DNA from: JAXMAR01 sp046350295
Lineage (GTDB): Bacteria; Planctomycetota; Planctomycetia; Gemmatales; Gemmataceae
Length of the DNA stretch: 64,000 bases
Assembly: GCA_046350295.1 (NCBI GenBank)
Contig: JAXMAR010000021.1
Coordinates: 50,846-114,845 of the forward strand
Reading direction: 5' to 3'
A program made the position numbers and the translations under genes. The notes below the pieces were generated by a model, which saw only the letters and a list, made by a program, of their open reading frames with translations, made no database searches and was not told where the DNA came from. Positions 8,336-15,367 of the stretch are shown here, piece after piece. Each line of letters opens with the position of its first letter. Position 1 is the stretch's first letter.

Positions 8336-9493
8336 TCACTTCTTCTTGCCGAACTCGGCCTCCGCCACCTTCCGAAAAGCCGCCTGCGCCTGGCCGCCGT
8401 CCCCCGGGAAGCCGGCGTGCTGCACCATGTAGACGGTGACGAGGCCGCGCTTGCGGTCGATCCAGAGATTGGTCGCATAGGCGCCGCCGTGGCCGAAGCC
8501 GTCGCCGCCGACGGCCCAGCCGAGGCCATAGCTTTCCTTGACGGCGGCCGGCGTCTGCCGTTTCGTCATCTCCCGGACGCTCGCCTCGGATAGGAAGCGC
8601 TTGCCGTCGAACGTGCCGTCGTTCAGCACCATCTGACCAAAGCGGGCCATGTCGGCCGCAGTGGAGAACAGGCCGCCGGCGGGCATTGGCTGGCGCGTGC
8701 GGTCGCTCAGAGGATAGCGGAGCTGCGTGACCTTCAATTCTTCGAGCCCGCCTTTGCCGGGCCGATACGCCTTGGCGAGCCGCTTGAGCTGCGCTTCATT
8801 CGGCCAGAACGTCGTGTCCTTCATGCCGAGCGGATCGAACAGCCGCTTCTGCAGGAAGTCCTCGTACGGCATGCCGCTGACGACCTCGATGATGCGGCCC
8901 GCGGTGTTGATGCCGGCGTTCGAGTAGGCGTACCTGGCGCCGGGCTGCGACATCAGCGGCGTCAAGGCGTAGCTGCCCACGGCGACCTTCAGGGTCAACT
9001 GATCGAGCGTCGGCTCTTCCATGGCGGACCGGAACGGCAGGCCGCTCGTATGGCTCAGGATGTCGCGCACGGTGATCTTGCGCTCGGGCCGCTTGAGGAG
9101 CACATGCTCCTTGTCCTTCTCGACGGCGACCCAGACGTCGCGGAACTCCGGCACGAACTTCTCCACGGGATCGTCGAGCTTGAGCTTGCCTTCGTCGACC
9201 AGCGTCATCAGCGCCGCCGCGGTGATCGGCTTGGACTCCGAGGCGATCCAGAAGAGGAAGTCGATCAGCATCATCCGCCTGGCCGCGATGTCCGCGAAGC
9301 CGACCGCCTCGACATCGAGGACCTTGTCCTTGTCGGCGACCAGGGTGACGGCGCCGGCGAGGACGCCGCGCTTGACGTACGGCTCCAGGACCTCGGCGAT
9401 GGGACCGGAAGCCCTTGGCTCGTCCCCGTGGACGGCGAGCGCAGGCAGGCAGAGGACAACGAAAGCAAGCGACAGCGTTTTCATGGTGTTCAT
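8336..9493 (-). CDS. Exported serine hydrolase, class C beta-lactamase-like
   Basis: 385 residues with a signal peptide (MNTMKTLSLAFVVLCLPALA). The SxxK nucleophile motif is SESKPITAAALM, YSN follows in ARYAYSNAGIN, and HGG occurs near the C-terminus (GFGHGGAYATN). This marks the serine beta-lactamase-like superfamily of esterases and peptidases. The ATG overlaps the TGA of the upstream permease (TGATG), so the frame extension upstream is only the shadow of that gene and the two are translationally coupled. Substrate is unknown. It differs in sequence from the fused hydrolase at 418-2742 and lacks a VanX tail. Confidence 0.9.
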   Translation of the reverse strand: MNTMKTLSLAFVVLCLPALAVHGDEPRASGPIAEVLEPYVKRGVLAGAVTLVADKDKVLDVEAVGFADIAARRMMLIDFLFWIASESKPITAAALMTLVDEGKLKLDDPVEKFVPEFRDVWVAVEKDKEHVLLKRPERKITVRDILSHTSGLPFRSAMEEPTLDQLTLKVAVGSYALTPLMSQPGARYAYSNAGINTAGRIIEVVSGMPYEDFLQKRLFDPLGMKDTTFWPNEAQLKRLAKAYRPGKGGLEELKVTQLRYPLSDRTRQPMPAGGLFSTAADMARFGQMVLNDGTFDGKRFLSEASVREMTKRQTPAAVKESYGLGWAVGGDGFGHGGAYATNLWIDRKRGLVTVYMVQHAGFPGDGGQAQAAFRKVAEAEFGKKK

Positions 9494-10302
9494 CAGCTCG
9501 AGGCGCTGCGGTAGCGCAGCAGGGCGTACTTGAAGAAGCGGCGGCTGGCCCAGAGGACGACGATCGTCGCACCGGCGACGTAAGCCAGCATGCCCGGCTC
9601 GATCGCCCGCAGCATGACGCGGGCCGGCACGTTCGTTACCAGCATGATCGGGATGACGAAGGAGAAAATCCAGCCCACCGGCGCGGCCCAGGTCCGGCTG
9701 AAGATCTCGCGCGGATAGCGCATCAAGGTCGTGAACAGCCACCACATCTCGAACAGGCTCTGGTTGCGCATGAACCAGACCGAGGCCGCTGTCATGAGCA
9801 GCAGAAAGCCATAGGCGAGAGCGACGCCGCACAGGAAGACGGCGACGAACAGAAGGACCGTGGCAATGTCGATGGACCAGCCCCCCTGCCAGACCGCGAC
9901 GATCATGACCCCGACTCCCATCAAGACGTTGGGCACGCACGACCAATCGATCGTCCGGCAGGAGATCAGGAACTGCTCGTCGATGGGCTTGAGGAGGTAG
10001 AAGTCCAGATCGCCCGTGCGGACGAGGTCGGCGAAGTTGTTGCAGTTATCGAGGAAGAATGTCTCGAGGATGCCGCCGAGCGTGAAGTAGCAGCCGACGA
10101 AGAAGAGGTACTGCTCCCGGTCCCAACTCGCGACGTTGTCCGTCTTGGTGAAGATGGTGTGGTAGAAGACGAGCAGGATCGTGAGCCAGAGCAGTTCGAC
10201 GAAGACCTTGACCAGGAAGTTGAAGCGGAACGCCAGCTCGCGCGTCAGGCTGTAGCGGGCGAGAGCGCCCCAGAGACGGAAATAGCGGCCGGCGGCTTGC
10301 AT
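9493..10302 (-). CDS. ABC-2 type transporter permease (DUF990/COG3694-like)
   Basis: 269 residues with about six hydrophobic segments and the sequence DLVRTGDLDFYLLKPID, which is characteristic of the DUF990-type ABC-2 permeases. The ATG at 10302 (MQAAGRYFRLWGAL) is chosen because GGGGGAG lies 5 bases upstream; the upstream in-frame extension looks non-coding. Members of this family normally lie next to an ATPase and a second permease, but neither is in this window, so the ATPase partner must be elsewhere. The stop overlaps the start of the serine hydrolase, suggesting a shared transcript. Confidence 0.88.
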   Translation of the reverse strand: MQAAGRYFRLWGALARYSLTRELAFRFNFLVKVFVELLWLTILLVFYHTIFTKTDNVASWDREQYLFFVGCYFTLGGILETFFLDNCNNFADLVRTGDLDFYLLKPIDEQFLISCRTIDWSCVPNVLMGVGVMIVAVWQGGWSIDIATVLLFVAVFLCGVALAYGFLLLMTAASVWFMRNQSLFEMWWLFTTLMRYPREIFSRTWAAPVGWIFSFVIPIMLVTNVPARVMLRAIEPGMLAYVAGATIVVLWASRRFFKYALLRYRSASS

Positions 10303-10666
10303 CGAACTCCCCCCGGCAATTTGGCTATTCACGTCAGGGCCGGCACGACTCGCCGGACCGGCTGCCCAAATTGTCCAGGCTGAAGAGCCATTATAAGGGC
10401 GCCGGGGCAAGGCCGCGACGCAGTGGATTATGGCGGAGGGAAGGTCGCCGGGACGGAACGCGGCTTTTGAAGGGACCAGAAGATGAGTTACGCTGAATGG
10501 AATAACGCCAAGGAAGTGCCGGCCGGGAGGCGCCCTCGATGATTGCTGGTGCTTGTTCTGTTTTTGCCATCGAATCCGGTATCATGCATGCCAATCAGCG
10601 ATTGAGCGTTCGAGCGCTTGGCTTTTTCACGATACACGTGGGTGGATTGCGCGGTCAGGAGGAAAA
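10303..10666. other. Intergenic stretch between permease and mazF
   Basis: 364 bases with no convincing gene. The short frames on both strands lack family features. It must hold the divergent promoters for the permease (minus) and mazF (plus). A TATCAT at about 10580 could be a -10 element for mazF, but no -35 element with good spacing was found. Confidence 0.4.
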
Positions 10667-11008
10667 ATGGCGAGCATCACACGCGGCGAGATCTGGATGA
10701 CCGATTTTGGACAGGGTCGAGGCCACGAGCAATCCGGAAGTCGTCCGAGTCTGGTTGTCTCGCACGACATCTTCAACCAAGGCACGGCCGATCTGGTTGT
10801 CGTTCTGCCTTTGACGTCAAAAGGGAAAGGGGTCAGGACGCACGTCGAAGTGATGCCGCCGGAGGGCGGCCTTACCATGATCAGCTATGTCAAATGCGAG
10901 GACATTCGTTCGATTGCGACCGAGCGGTTGGGCCGGCGTTTGGGGACGGTTTTGCCGGCGACCCTCGCTAAGGTGGAAGCGATCCTTCGATTTCTCCTTG
11001 TGCTCTAG
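10667..11008 (+). CDS. MazF/PemK-family endoribonuclease toxin
   Basis: 113 residues. The N-terminal RGEIWMTDFG, the central RPSLVVSHDIFN and the distal SYVKCEDIRSIATERLG segments match the MazF/PemK fold, an mRNA interferase. An AGGAGG 4 bases before the ATG at 10667 decides the start over an upstream frame extension. Unlike normal mazEF operons, the likely antitoxin is not upstream. It lies tail-to-tail on the other strand, with the two stop codons overlapping in a CTAG palindrome at 11005-11008. Confidence 0.93.
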   Translation: MASITRGEIWMTDFGQGRGHEQSGSRPSLVVSHDIFNQGTADLVVVLPLTSKGKGVRTHVEVMPPEGGLTMISYVKCEDIRSIATERLGRRLGTVLPATLAKVEAILRFLLVL

Positions 11009-11274
11009 TTGTCTGCGGGCCACGGCTCTTCCGCCTCCAGCCCGTCCATCAACGTGTTTTCGGACAACTTCCGTTCCTCCACTTCTTCCTGCCACGCCTC
11101 GGGATTGGCTTTGAGCGCGGCGAAGTCGGCATTGAGACCTTCGAGAAAGACCTTCCGGCGCAGCTCCTTCACCGCCTCGCCCACAAGCGCTTCAATGGTC
11201 TTGCCCGTCTGCTCCGCGAGGTCCAGCAACTCTTGCCGGGTTTCTTCGCCGACGCACACTGTTTGAGTCGCCAT
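11005..11274 (-). CDS. Ribbon-helix-helix-type antitoxin, probable partner of the convergent MazF
   Basis: 89 residues from the ATG at 11274, which has AGGAGG about 6 bases upstream. The N-terminal ATQTVCVGEETRQELLDLAEQTGKT has the look of a ribbon-helix-helix DNA-binding antitoxin, and the FLEGLNADFAALKANPEAW segment is typical of antitoxins encoded just upstream of mazF in Gemmata-like genomes. Here it is convergent with the toxin, so the usual coupled operon is broken into two transcription units sharing a 4-base 3' overlap. The pairing is inferred from family and adjacency. Confidence 0.8.
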   Translation of the reverse strand: MATQTVCVGEETRQELLDLAEQTGKTIEALVGEAVKELRRKVFLEGLNADFAALKANPEAWQEEVEERKLSENTLMDGLEAEEPWPADN

Positions 11275-11373
11275 GGCTCCTCCTTCTTCCTTCTTCTTAA
11301 TTGACGCGAGCCCACGCTGCAATGGAAGAAAAAAACGCCGACGCATCGCGGCGCCAGCGGTGGCACGGCGGTG

Positions 11374-12978
11374 TCACTGACGCGGAAGTTCGTCCAGTGC
11401 CGTCCGCAGACGGCGGCCGACGTCGGGGCGGGCCATGGCGACGTAGGCGATCATTCCCTCGACCCAGCCGCGGAAGTTGGCATGGCCTGCGCGGTTCTGC
11501 GCCGCAAGTCCCTCGGCTTTGGCGCGGTGCAGGATCGCGCGCAAGCGGCGGACCATTCGCCGCGGCACGGCGGGGGCGGCGTTCACCACGAGGCCGGTCA
11601 CCATTTGGCGGGACTCCGGCCGCAGCACGCGCGTCTTCTTGGCGTTGACGGTGAAGCCCTCGTCCGCGGCGATGTGGCGAACGCGGGCGATGAGGTAGCC
11701 GATCTTGTCGCGGAAGCCGGGGGCCGCGGAGAACGTCAGATCGTCGGCATAGCGCGTGTAGGTCAGCCCGAGCTTGCGCGACAGGCCTGCCAGGCGGCGA
11801 TCGAGTTTTCGCGCGACCTGGTTCGACAGGGCCGGGCTGGTGCAGGCGCCTTGCGGCAGACCACGCGGTCCGGTCGCCACGAAATACGTCGTGCCGGCGT
11901 AGACGACGCGCCGGCGCGGGCACTCGGTGGCGAGCAGGGCCAGCAGCGTGGCCACCGCCCCGGAGTAGCCAAGCCTCCGGAAAACGTGGCGGACGCGAGC
12001 GAAGCGGGTGGAGGGGAAGAAGCCTTCCAGGTCGAGGTTGACCAGCACGTCGCGGCCGGCGTGCGGTTGGGCGTTGGTCAGCGTCGACCGGCCGGGCACG
12101 AAGCCGTGGGCCGGCGCCTCGGTGGGCAGTTTCGCGAGGATGTTCGCCAGGATCCACTCCTGCGCGGCGGCCAGGGTCCGGTGCGGCGCGCTCAGCGTGC
12201 GCACGCCGCCGGACTTCTTCGGCACGTCGAACTGGACGTAATGGATGCGCGTCGCCGCTTCGGTGTGGTAGCACAGCCAGCGCAGCCGCGGAATCGTCAG
12301 GCCGAGGGCGCCGGCCAGGTCCGCCGGCGTGTGCAGCACGGGCAACCCCGCGGCATTGAGCTTCTCGGCGTCGCCGGCCCGATCGCCCAGGAGCGCGGAA
12401 ACGCCTTTGCCGGCGTAGATGATGTCCGTCGCCTTGCGGCGGGCGACGGCCTCGGCGCGCTGTTTCTTGCGCTCGGCAGCTTCCGCTTTTTTCCGCGCCT
12501 TGAGGGCGGCGCGGGCCGCCCGATCGGCCTGGACCGCATCCTCGGCCAGCTGGCCCGCCTGGACCTCGATGTGCTCCAGGCGGTTGGCGTGCTTGGACCA
12601 CTCGTCGCCGACGCGGTGGATCTCCGCCAGCTCTTCGGCCGAGAAGTAGCCCTGGGTCAGAAGGCCGCGGTCGATCAATTTCGTCCGCGGATCGCTGGCG
12701 GGTGGGATCATGTCGCGGCGGCCGAACCACATCCAGCCGGCGCGGCGGGCCTCTTCGCCTTCCTTGAGGAGCTGCGCCCGCTCGATCGGCAGGAAGTCGC
12801 TCGCCTGGTGGCCGGCCGCGGGCGGGGTGGGAGCGGCGGCTTGGATCGAGGGGGTCGGCGCCGGGGAAGCCGGCTGCTGAACCGGAGTCGGCGCCGGCGC
12901 TACCTTGGGAGCCGGCGTCGAGTCTGCCGGCGTCGGCTTTCCGCCGAAGAGCTTTCTCAGGAAATCCCAGAACGCCAT
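11374..12978 (-). CDS. Retron-type reverse transcriptase with long N-terminal extension
   Basis: 534 residues. The RT core spans about 240-510: NAQPH at 302-306 fits the retron-specific NAxxH motif, motif A is NLDLEGFF (Asp316), LPQGACTSP is at 374-382, the catalytic YADD is at 410-413, and VTGL at 460-463 matches the retron VTG motif thought to contact the msr. In retrons the RT copies part of an adjacent RNA into msDNA. The first 230 residues are unusual: a proline/alanine-rich linker (15-60) and a Lys/Arg/Ala-rich coil (135-185). It is the last gene of a minus-strand cluster with the SWIM and HEAT-like genes. A structured RNA ends 18 bases upstream of its ATG. Confidence 0.93.
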   Translation of the reverse strand: MAFWDFLRKLFGGKPTPADSTPAPKVAPAPTPVQQPASPAPTPSIQAAAPTPPAAGHQASDFLPIERAQLLKEGEEARRAGWMWFGRRDMIPPASDPRTKLIDRGLLTQGYFSAEELAEIHRVGDEWSKHANRLEHIEVQAGQLAEDAVQADRAARAALKARKKAEAAERKKQRAEAVARRKATDIIYAGKGVSALLGDRAGDAEKLNAAGLPVLHTPADLAGALGLTIPRLRWLCYHTEAATRIHYVQFDVPKKSGGVRTLSAPHRTLAAAQEWILANILAKLPTEAPAHGFVPGRSTLTNAQPHAGRDVLVNLDLEGFFPSTRFARVRHVFRRLGYSGAVATLLALLATECPRRRVVYAGTTYFVATGPRGLPQGACTSPALSNQVARKLDRRLAGLSRKLGLTYTRYADDLTFSAAPGFRDKIGYLIARVRHIAADEGFTVNAKKTRVLRPESRQMVTGLVVNAAPAVPRRMVRRLRAILHRAKAEGLAAQNRAGHANFRGWVEGMIAYVAMARPDVGRRLRTALDELPRQ

Positions 12979-12995
12979 CGCTCCCTCGGTTGATG

Positions 12996-13233
12996 GACGG
13001 TGATGAGCGGAAGGCGGCCGGGCCGACTTCTGCGCGCGGACCGAGGTCGTTCACCAAGCAGCCGTGTAAGGTATTGCGGCCGCAACGTTGTTGCCTCAGG
13101 CGAGTCGCAATACCTTATACGGCTGCCCAAGAGCAACGGCCTCGGGGAAGGAACGGGCCAGGAACCTCGCACCCTGACGGAACATCAGAGCATGGCGGTC
13201 TCGGCCCGGCACGCCTTCCGCTCATCCACCGTC
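12996..13233 (-). ncRNA. Candidate retron msr-msd RNA, copy A (upstream of the RT)
   Basis: Read on the minus strand. An outer stem pairs 12996-13026 with 13201-13233: 31 Watson-Crick pairs and two single-base bulges, the position expected of retron a1/a2. A central long hairpin pairs 13058-13077 with 13107-13126 (20 positions, one mismatch), extended by a lower stem 13041-13051/13134-13144, as expected of the msd. A small 6-bp hairpin CTCTGA-TGTTCCG-TCAGGG at about 13176-13194 (minus strand) lies in the msr position and uses a U-G pair only on this strand. About half of the positions are shared with copy B, mostly in unpaired parts. Branch guanosine and msDNA ends cannot be fixed by eye. Confidence 0.82.
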
Positions 13234-13254
13234 GTTTTGCGCTCTGCAACTCGT

Positions 13255-13328
13255 GCGTAGGGTGCGTGAAACGCACCGCCCGCCCGAAAACGTCGCATGA
13301 CCATTGGTGCGTTTCACGCACCCTACGC
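13255..13328. repeat. 23-bp perfect inverted repeat just after the SWIM gene
   Basis: 13255-13277 is the exact reverse complement of 13306-13328, with a 28-base loop. The arm contains GTAGGGTGCGTGAAACGCAC, a palindromic word seen as a scattered intergenic repeat in many bacterial genomes. It begins 3 bases past the stop of the SWIM gene on the minus strand, so it may also serve as a 3'-end hairpin separating that gene from RNA copy A. Confidence 0.85.
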
Positions 13329-13330
13329 GT

Positions 13331-15010
13331 TTATCCGATCAGCATGCGAAACCACTTCTCCAGCGTGCCGACCGGGCGCTCGCCGTCGGCGGCGCGGCGG
13401 AGGGCTTGCAGGTGCCGGCAAGGCCCGGCCCGCAGCTTGAAGCGGAAATAGTGCGAGCAGTTGCACTGGCCGCGGATCACCCGATTGTCCGCGTCGCATA
13501 CCGCTTCGACCTCACGGTTCTCCACCCTCCCGGTGATGGACCGGAGCCCGCCGACCTTTTCGTCGCGCGTCACGCGCACACTGCCCACCAGTCGCTTTGC
13601 CGCCTCCGCCTCGGGGCTGTCGATCATCACCTGATTGATCGCGACCTCGGCCGGAAGGATCTGGCGCCAGCGGTAGACCCCGCCGGCCAGGTCGTGGATC
13701 AACTGCCCGAGCAAGGCGAAGCGGTTCAGCCCCGCGGCCACCAGGTGCGCCGTCGCTCCCGTCCGCTGCCGGACCTGCTCGAAACTCAGCGTCGGCGACG
13801 CCTGGAAGGCGGCGGCGATGTCGCCGAGCAGGTCTTCACTCGGCTCGGCGGGCGGGGCCAGGTCGATCAGCGCCCCGCCGCCGCTGGTCCAGTCGTTCGC
13901 GGTCCAGCCCGAGAGCCCGAGCAGGAAGCGCATCCCGCCCAGTCGCACGGACCAGAAACTGGGCAAGCCCGTGCCGAGCAGAAACACGTCCGCCCCCTCC
14001 GCCCAGGGCAAGAGCCGGGCCAGCGTGAGCAAGCGGTCGCGGCCCCAGGTGCGGATCGTCTCCGCCTTCCCTCCGGCGTAGGGCGCATCGTGCATCGTGA
14101 CGGCGCCTTCCCACGGCTCGAGCACGATCCGGACCGGCGCGCCGGGCGTCAACTCGAAACGCAACGCGCGCGGGCTGCCGCGGGCGCGGCGCCGCTTCAA
14201 GTGAGCGACGATGGCGTAAAGCGCCTCCCGGCTGACCGGCACGCGCCGCAGCGGCAGACTCATGGCGGCCTGGAGTTGCATGAAGCCGCGCAGCCAGGAG
14301 GGGGGCAGATCGATCTTCTCCTCGCGGTAGTCGGCGGCCCCTTCCGTGGCGACCTCGAAACCGCCCGGGTCCAGGGCGAAGCGCGTGCGGCGGTAGGTCC
14401 GGAGCCGCTGAAACTCCTCGTAGAGGGCCAGCGAGTAATCGACGTTGGTCGTGCCGAGCGCCACGTCAGCCGGCGCGGCGAAGCAGTCGCGCTCGACAGT
14501 GAGGCAGCCGTAGCTCGACTCATCCTTGCTGAAGCACTCCAAGAACAGGACGTCCGGCGCCACCGTGACGACCGGATCGCACGGGACGAGCACGCGGAAG
14601 AGAGCCGGATCGTTCTGGGACAGGTAGTTGGCATAGCGGTCGCGGGCGCCCCAGTACTTCTCGCGCAGCGACCGGAAGCGTGGCTCCAGCCCGGGTGGGA
14701 CCGGCTCCGGCTCCACGGCCAGCAAACGCTCCCTGCCGGACTTGTGAGCGAGCCGGCGGATGGCCTGCTCGCGTTCTTGCATGCGTTTCAGGTAAGCCTG
14801 GTAGGCGGACTTGTCTTTCGGTTTGAACTTCAAGTCGCTGACGACAATGGCGTGCAGCGCGCTGACCGCCTCGCGAAAGCGCAGCGGGTCGCGCAACTCG
14901 CCAACGAAGGAGACGCGGTCGCGGCGGAGGTTGGGCGCGAACGACAGGCCCATGCCTCCGTTGGTCTGGGAGACGCCGCTGCGGCCTTTGTACGCGACGA
15001 AGAAGTTCAT
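13331..15010 (-). CDS. Winged-helix/SWIM zinc-finger protein of the retron locus
   Basis: 559 residues. Near the C-terminus is a SWIM zinc finger, CxC-x12-CxH, with Cys516, Cys518, Cys531 and His533 (CNCSHYF...GPCRHLQAL). About 80 residues before it, SPTLSFEQVRQRTGATAHLV...GGVYRW has the pattern of a winged helix. The first 400 residues resemble no family I can name. SWIM domains bind nucleic acid or protein. From memory, a retron class is described with a WH-SWIM protein and an ARM/HEAT-like protein as accessory genes (type XIII in the effector-based scheme), which this matches. The gene lies between RNA copies A and B. Confidence 0.85.
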   Translation of the reverse strand: MNFFVAYKGRSGVSQTNGGMGLSFAPNLRRDRVSFVGELRDPLRFREAVSALHAIVVSDLKFKPKDKSAYQAYLKRMQEREQAIRRLAHKSGRERLLAVEPEPVPPGLEPRFRSLREKYWGARDRYANYLSQNDPALFRVLVPCDPVVTVAPDVLFLECFSKDESSYGCLTVERDCFAAPADVALGTTNVDYSLALYEEFQRLRTYRRTRFALDPGGFEVATEGAADYREEKIDLPPSWLRGFMQLQAAMSLPLRRVPVSREALYAIVAHLKRRRARGSPRALRFELTPGAPVRIVLEPWEGAVTMHDAPYAGGKAETIRTWGRDRLLTLARLLPWAEGADVFLLGTGLPSFWSVRLGGMRFLLGLSGWTANDWTSGGGALIDLAPPAEPSEDLLGDIAAAFQASPTLSFEQVRQRTGATAHLVAAGLNRFALLGQLIHDLAGGVYRWRQILPAEVAINQVMIDSPEAEAAKRLVGSVRVTRDEKVGGLRSITGRVENREVEAVCDADNRVIRGQCNCSHYFRFKLRAGPCRHLQALRRAADGERPVGTLEKWFRMLIG

Positions 15011-15076
15011 CCGCGGAGCTTCCTGAATCCTCGCAACGCGGGCTGTCCCGCTCGCTTCTCACTCTCGTCTCTCGAA

Positions 15077-15310
15077 GGGCGCCGCCGCGGAAGCCGACCG
15101 GAACCGACTTCTGGCACGGACCGAGGACGTTCACCAAGCCGACCCGCGTATCCAGCGGGTCGGAACTCCGTTGCCTCAGCCAAACCCGCTGGATACGCGG
15201 GTCGGCCCAAGAGCAACGGCCTCGGGGTAGGAATGGGCAGGAACCTCACACCCTGACGGAACATCAGAGGATGGTCGGTCTCGGCCCGGTCGGCCTCCGC
15301 GACGGCGCCC
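15077..15310 (-). ncRNA. Candidate retron msr-msd RNA, copy B (between HEAT-like and SWIM genes)
   Basis: Same architecture as copy A. The outer stem pairs 15077-15101 with 15286-15310 (25 consecutive pairs, two of them G-U only when read on the minus strand), then 4 more pairs to 15107/15281. The central hairpin has perfectly complementary 23-base arms, 15138-15160 and 15184-15206, with a sequence unrelated to copy A. The flanking blocks match copy A: TTCACCAAGC before the hairpin, TTGCCTCAG in the loop, GCCCAAGAGCAACGGCCTCG after it and CCCTGACGGAACATCAGAG near the outer stem (plus-strand spelling). Conserved single strands with covarying stems argue for a functional RNA. Confidence 0.82.
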
Positions 15311-15367
15311 TCCTGATAATCATGGCGTCCTCCGGGGGCTTACGCCGCCCGGCTCGCCAAGGAAACA

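Noticed and set aside
11374..12978. RT as group II intron or DGR component
   Set aside because: No maturase or HNH part is fused, and there is no template/variable repeat pair or Avd-like gene. NAxxH and VTGL favour a retron.
12996..13233. Copies A and B as a MITE-like mobile repeat
   Set aside because: Their ends differ in sequence while remaining self-complementary, there is no target duplication, and both lie in the same operon beside an RT.
13304..15256. Long plus-strand frame opposite the SWIM gene
   Set aside because: It is a shadow frame: its composition is Arg/Ala/His-rich, it has no family match, and it crosses both RNA elements and the palindrome.
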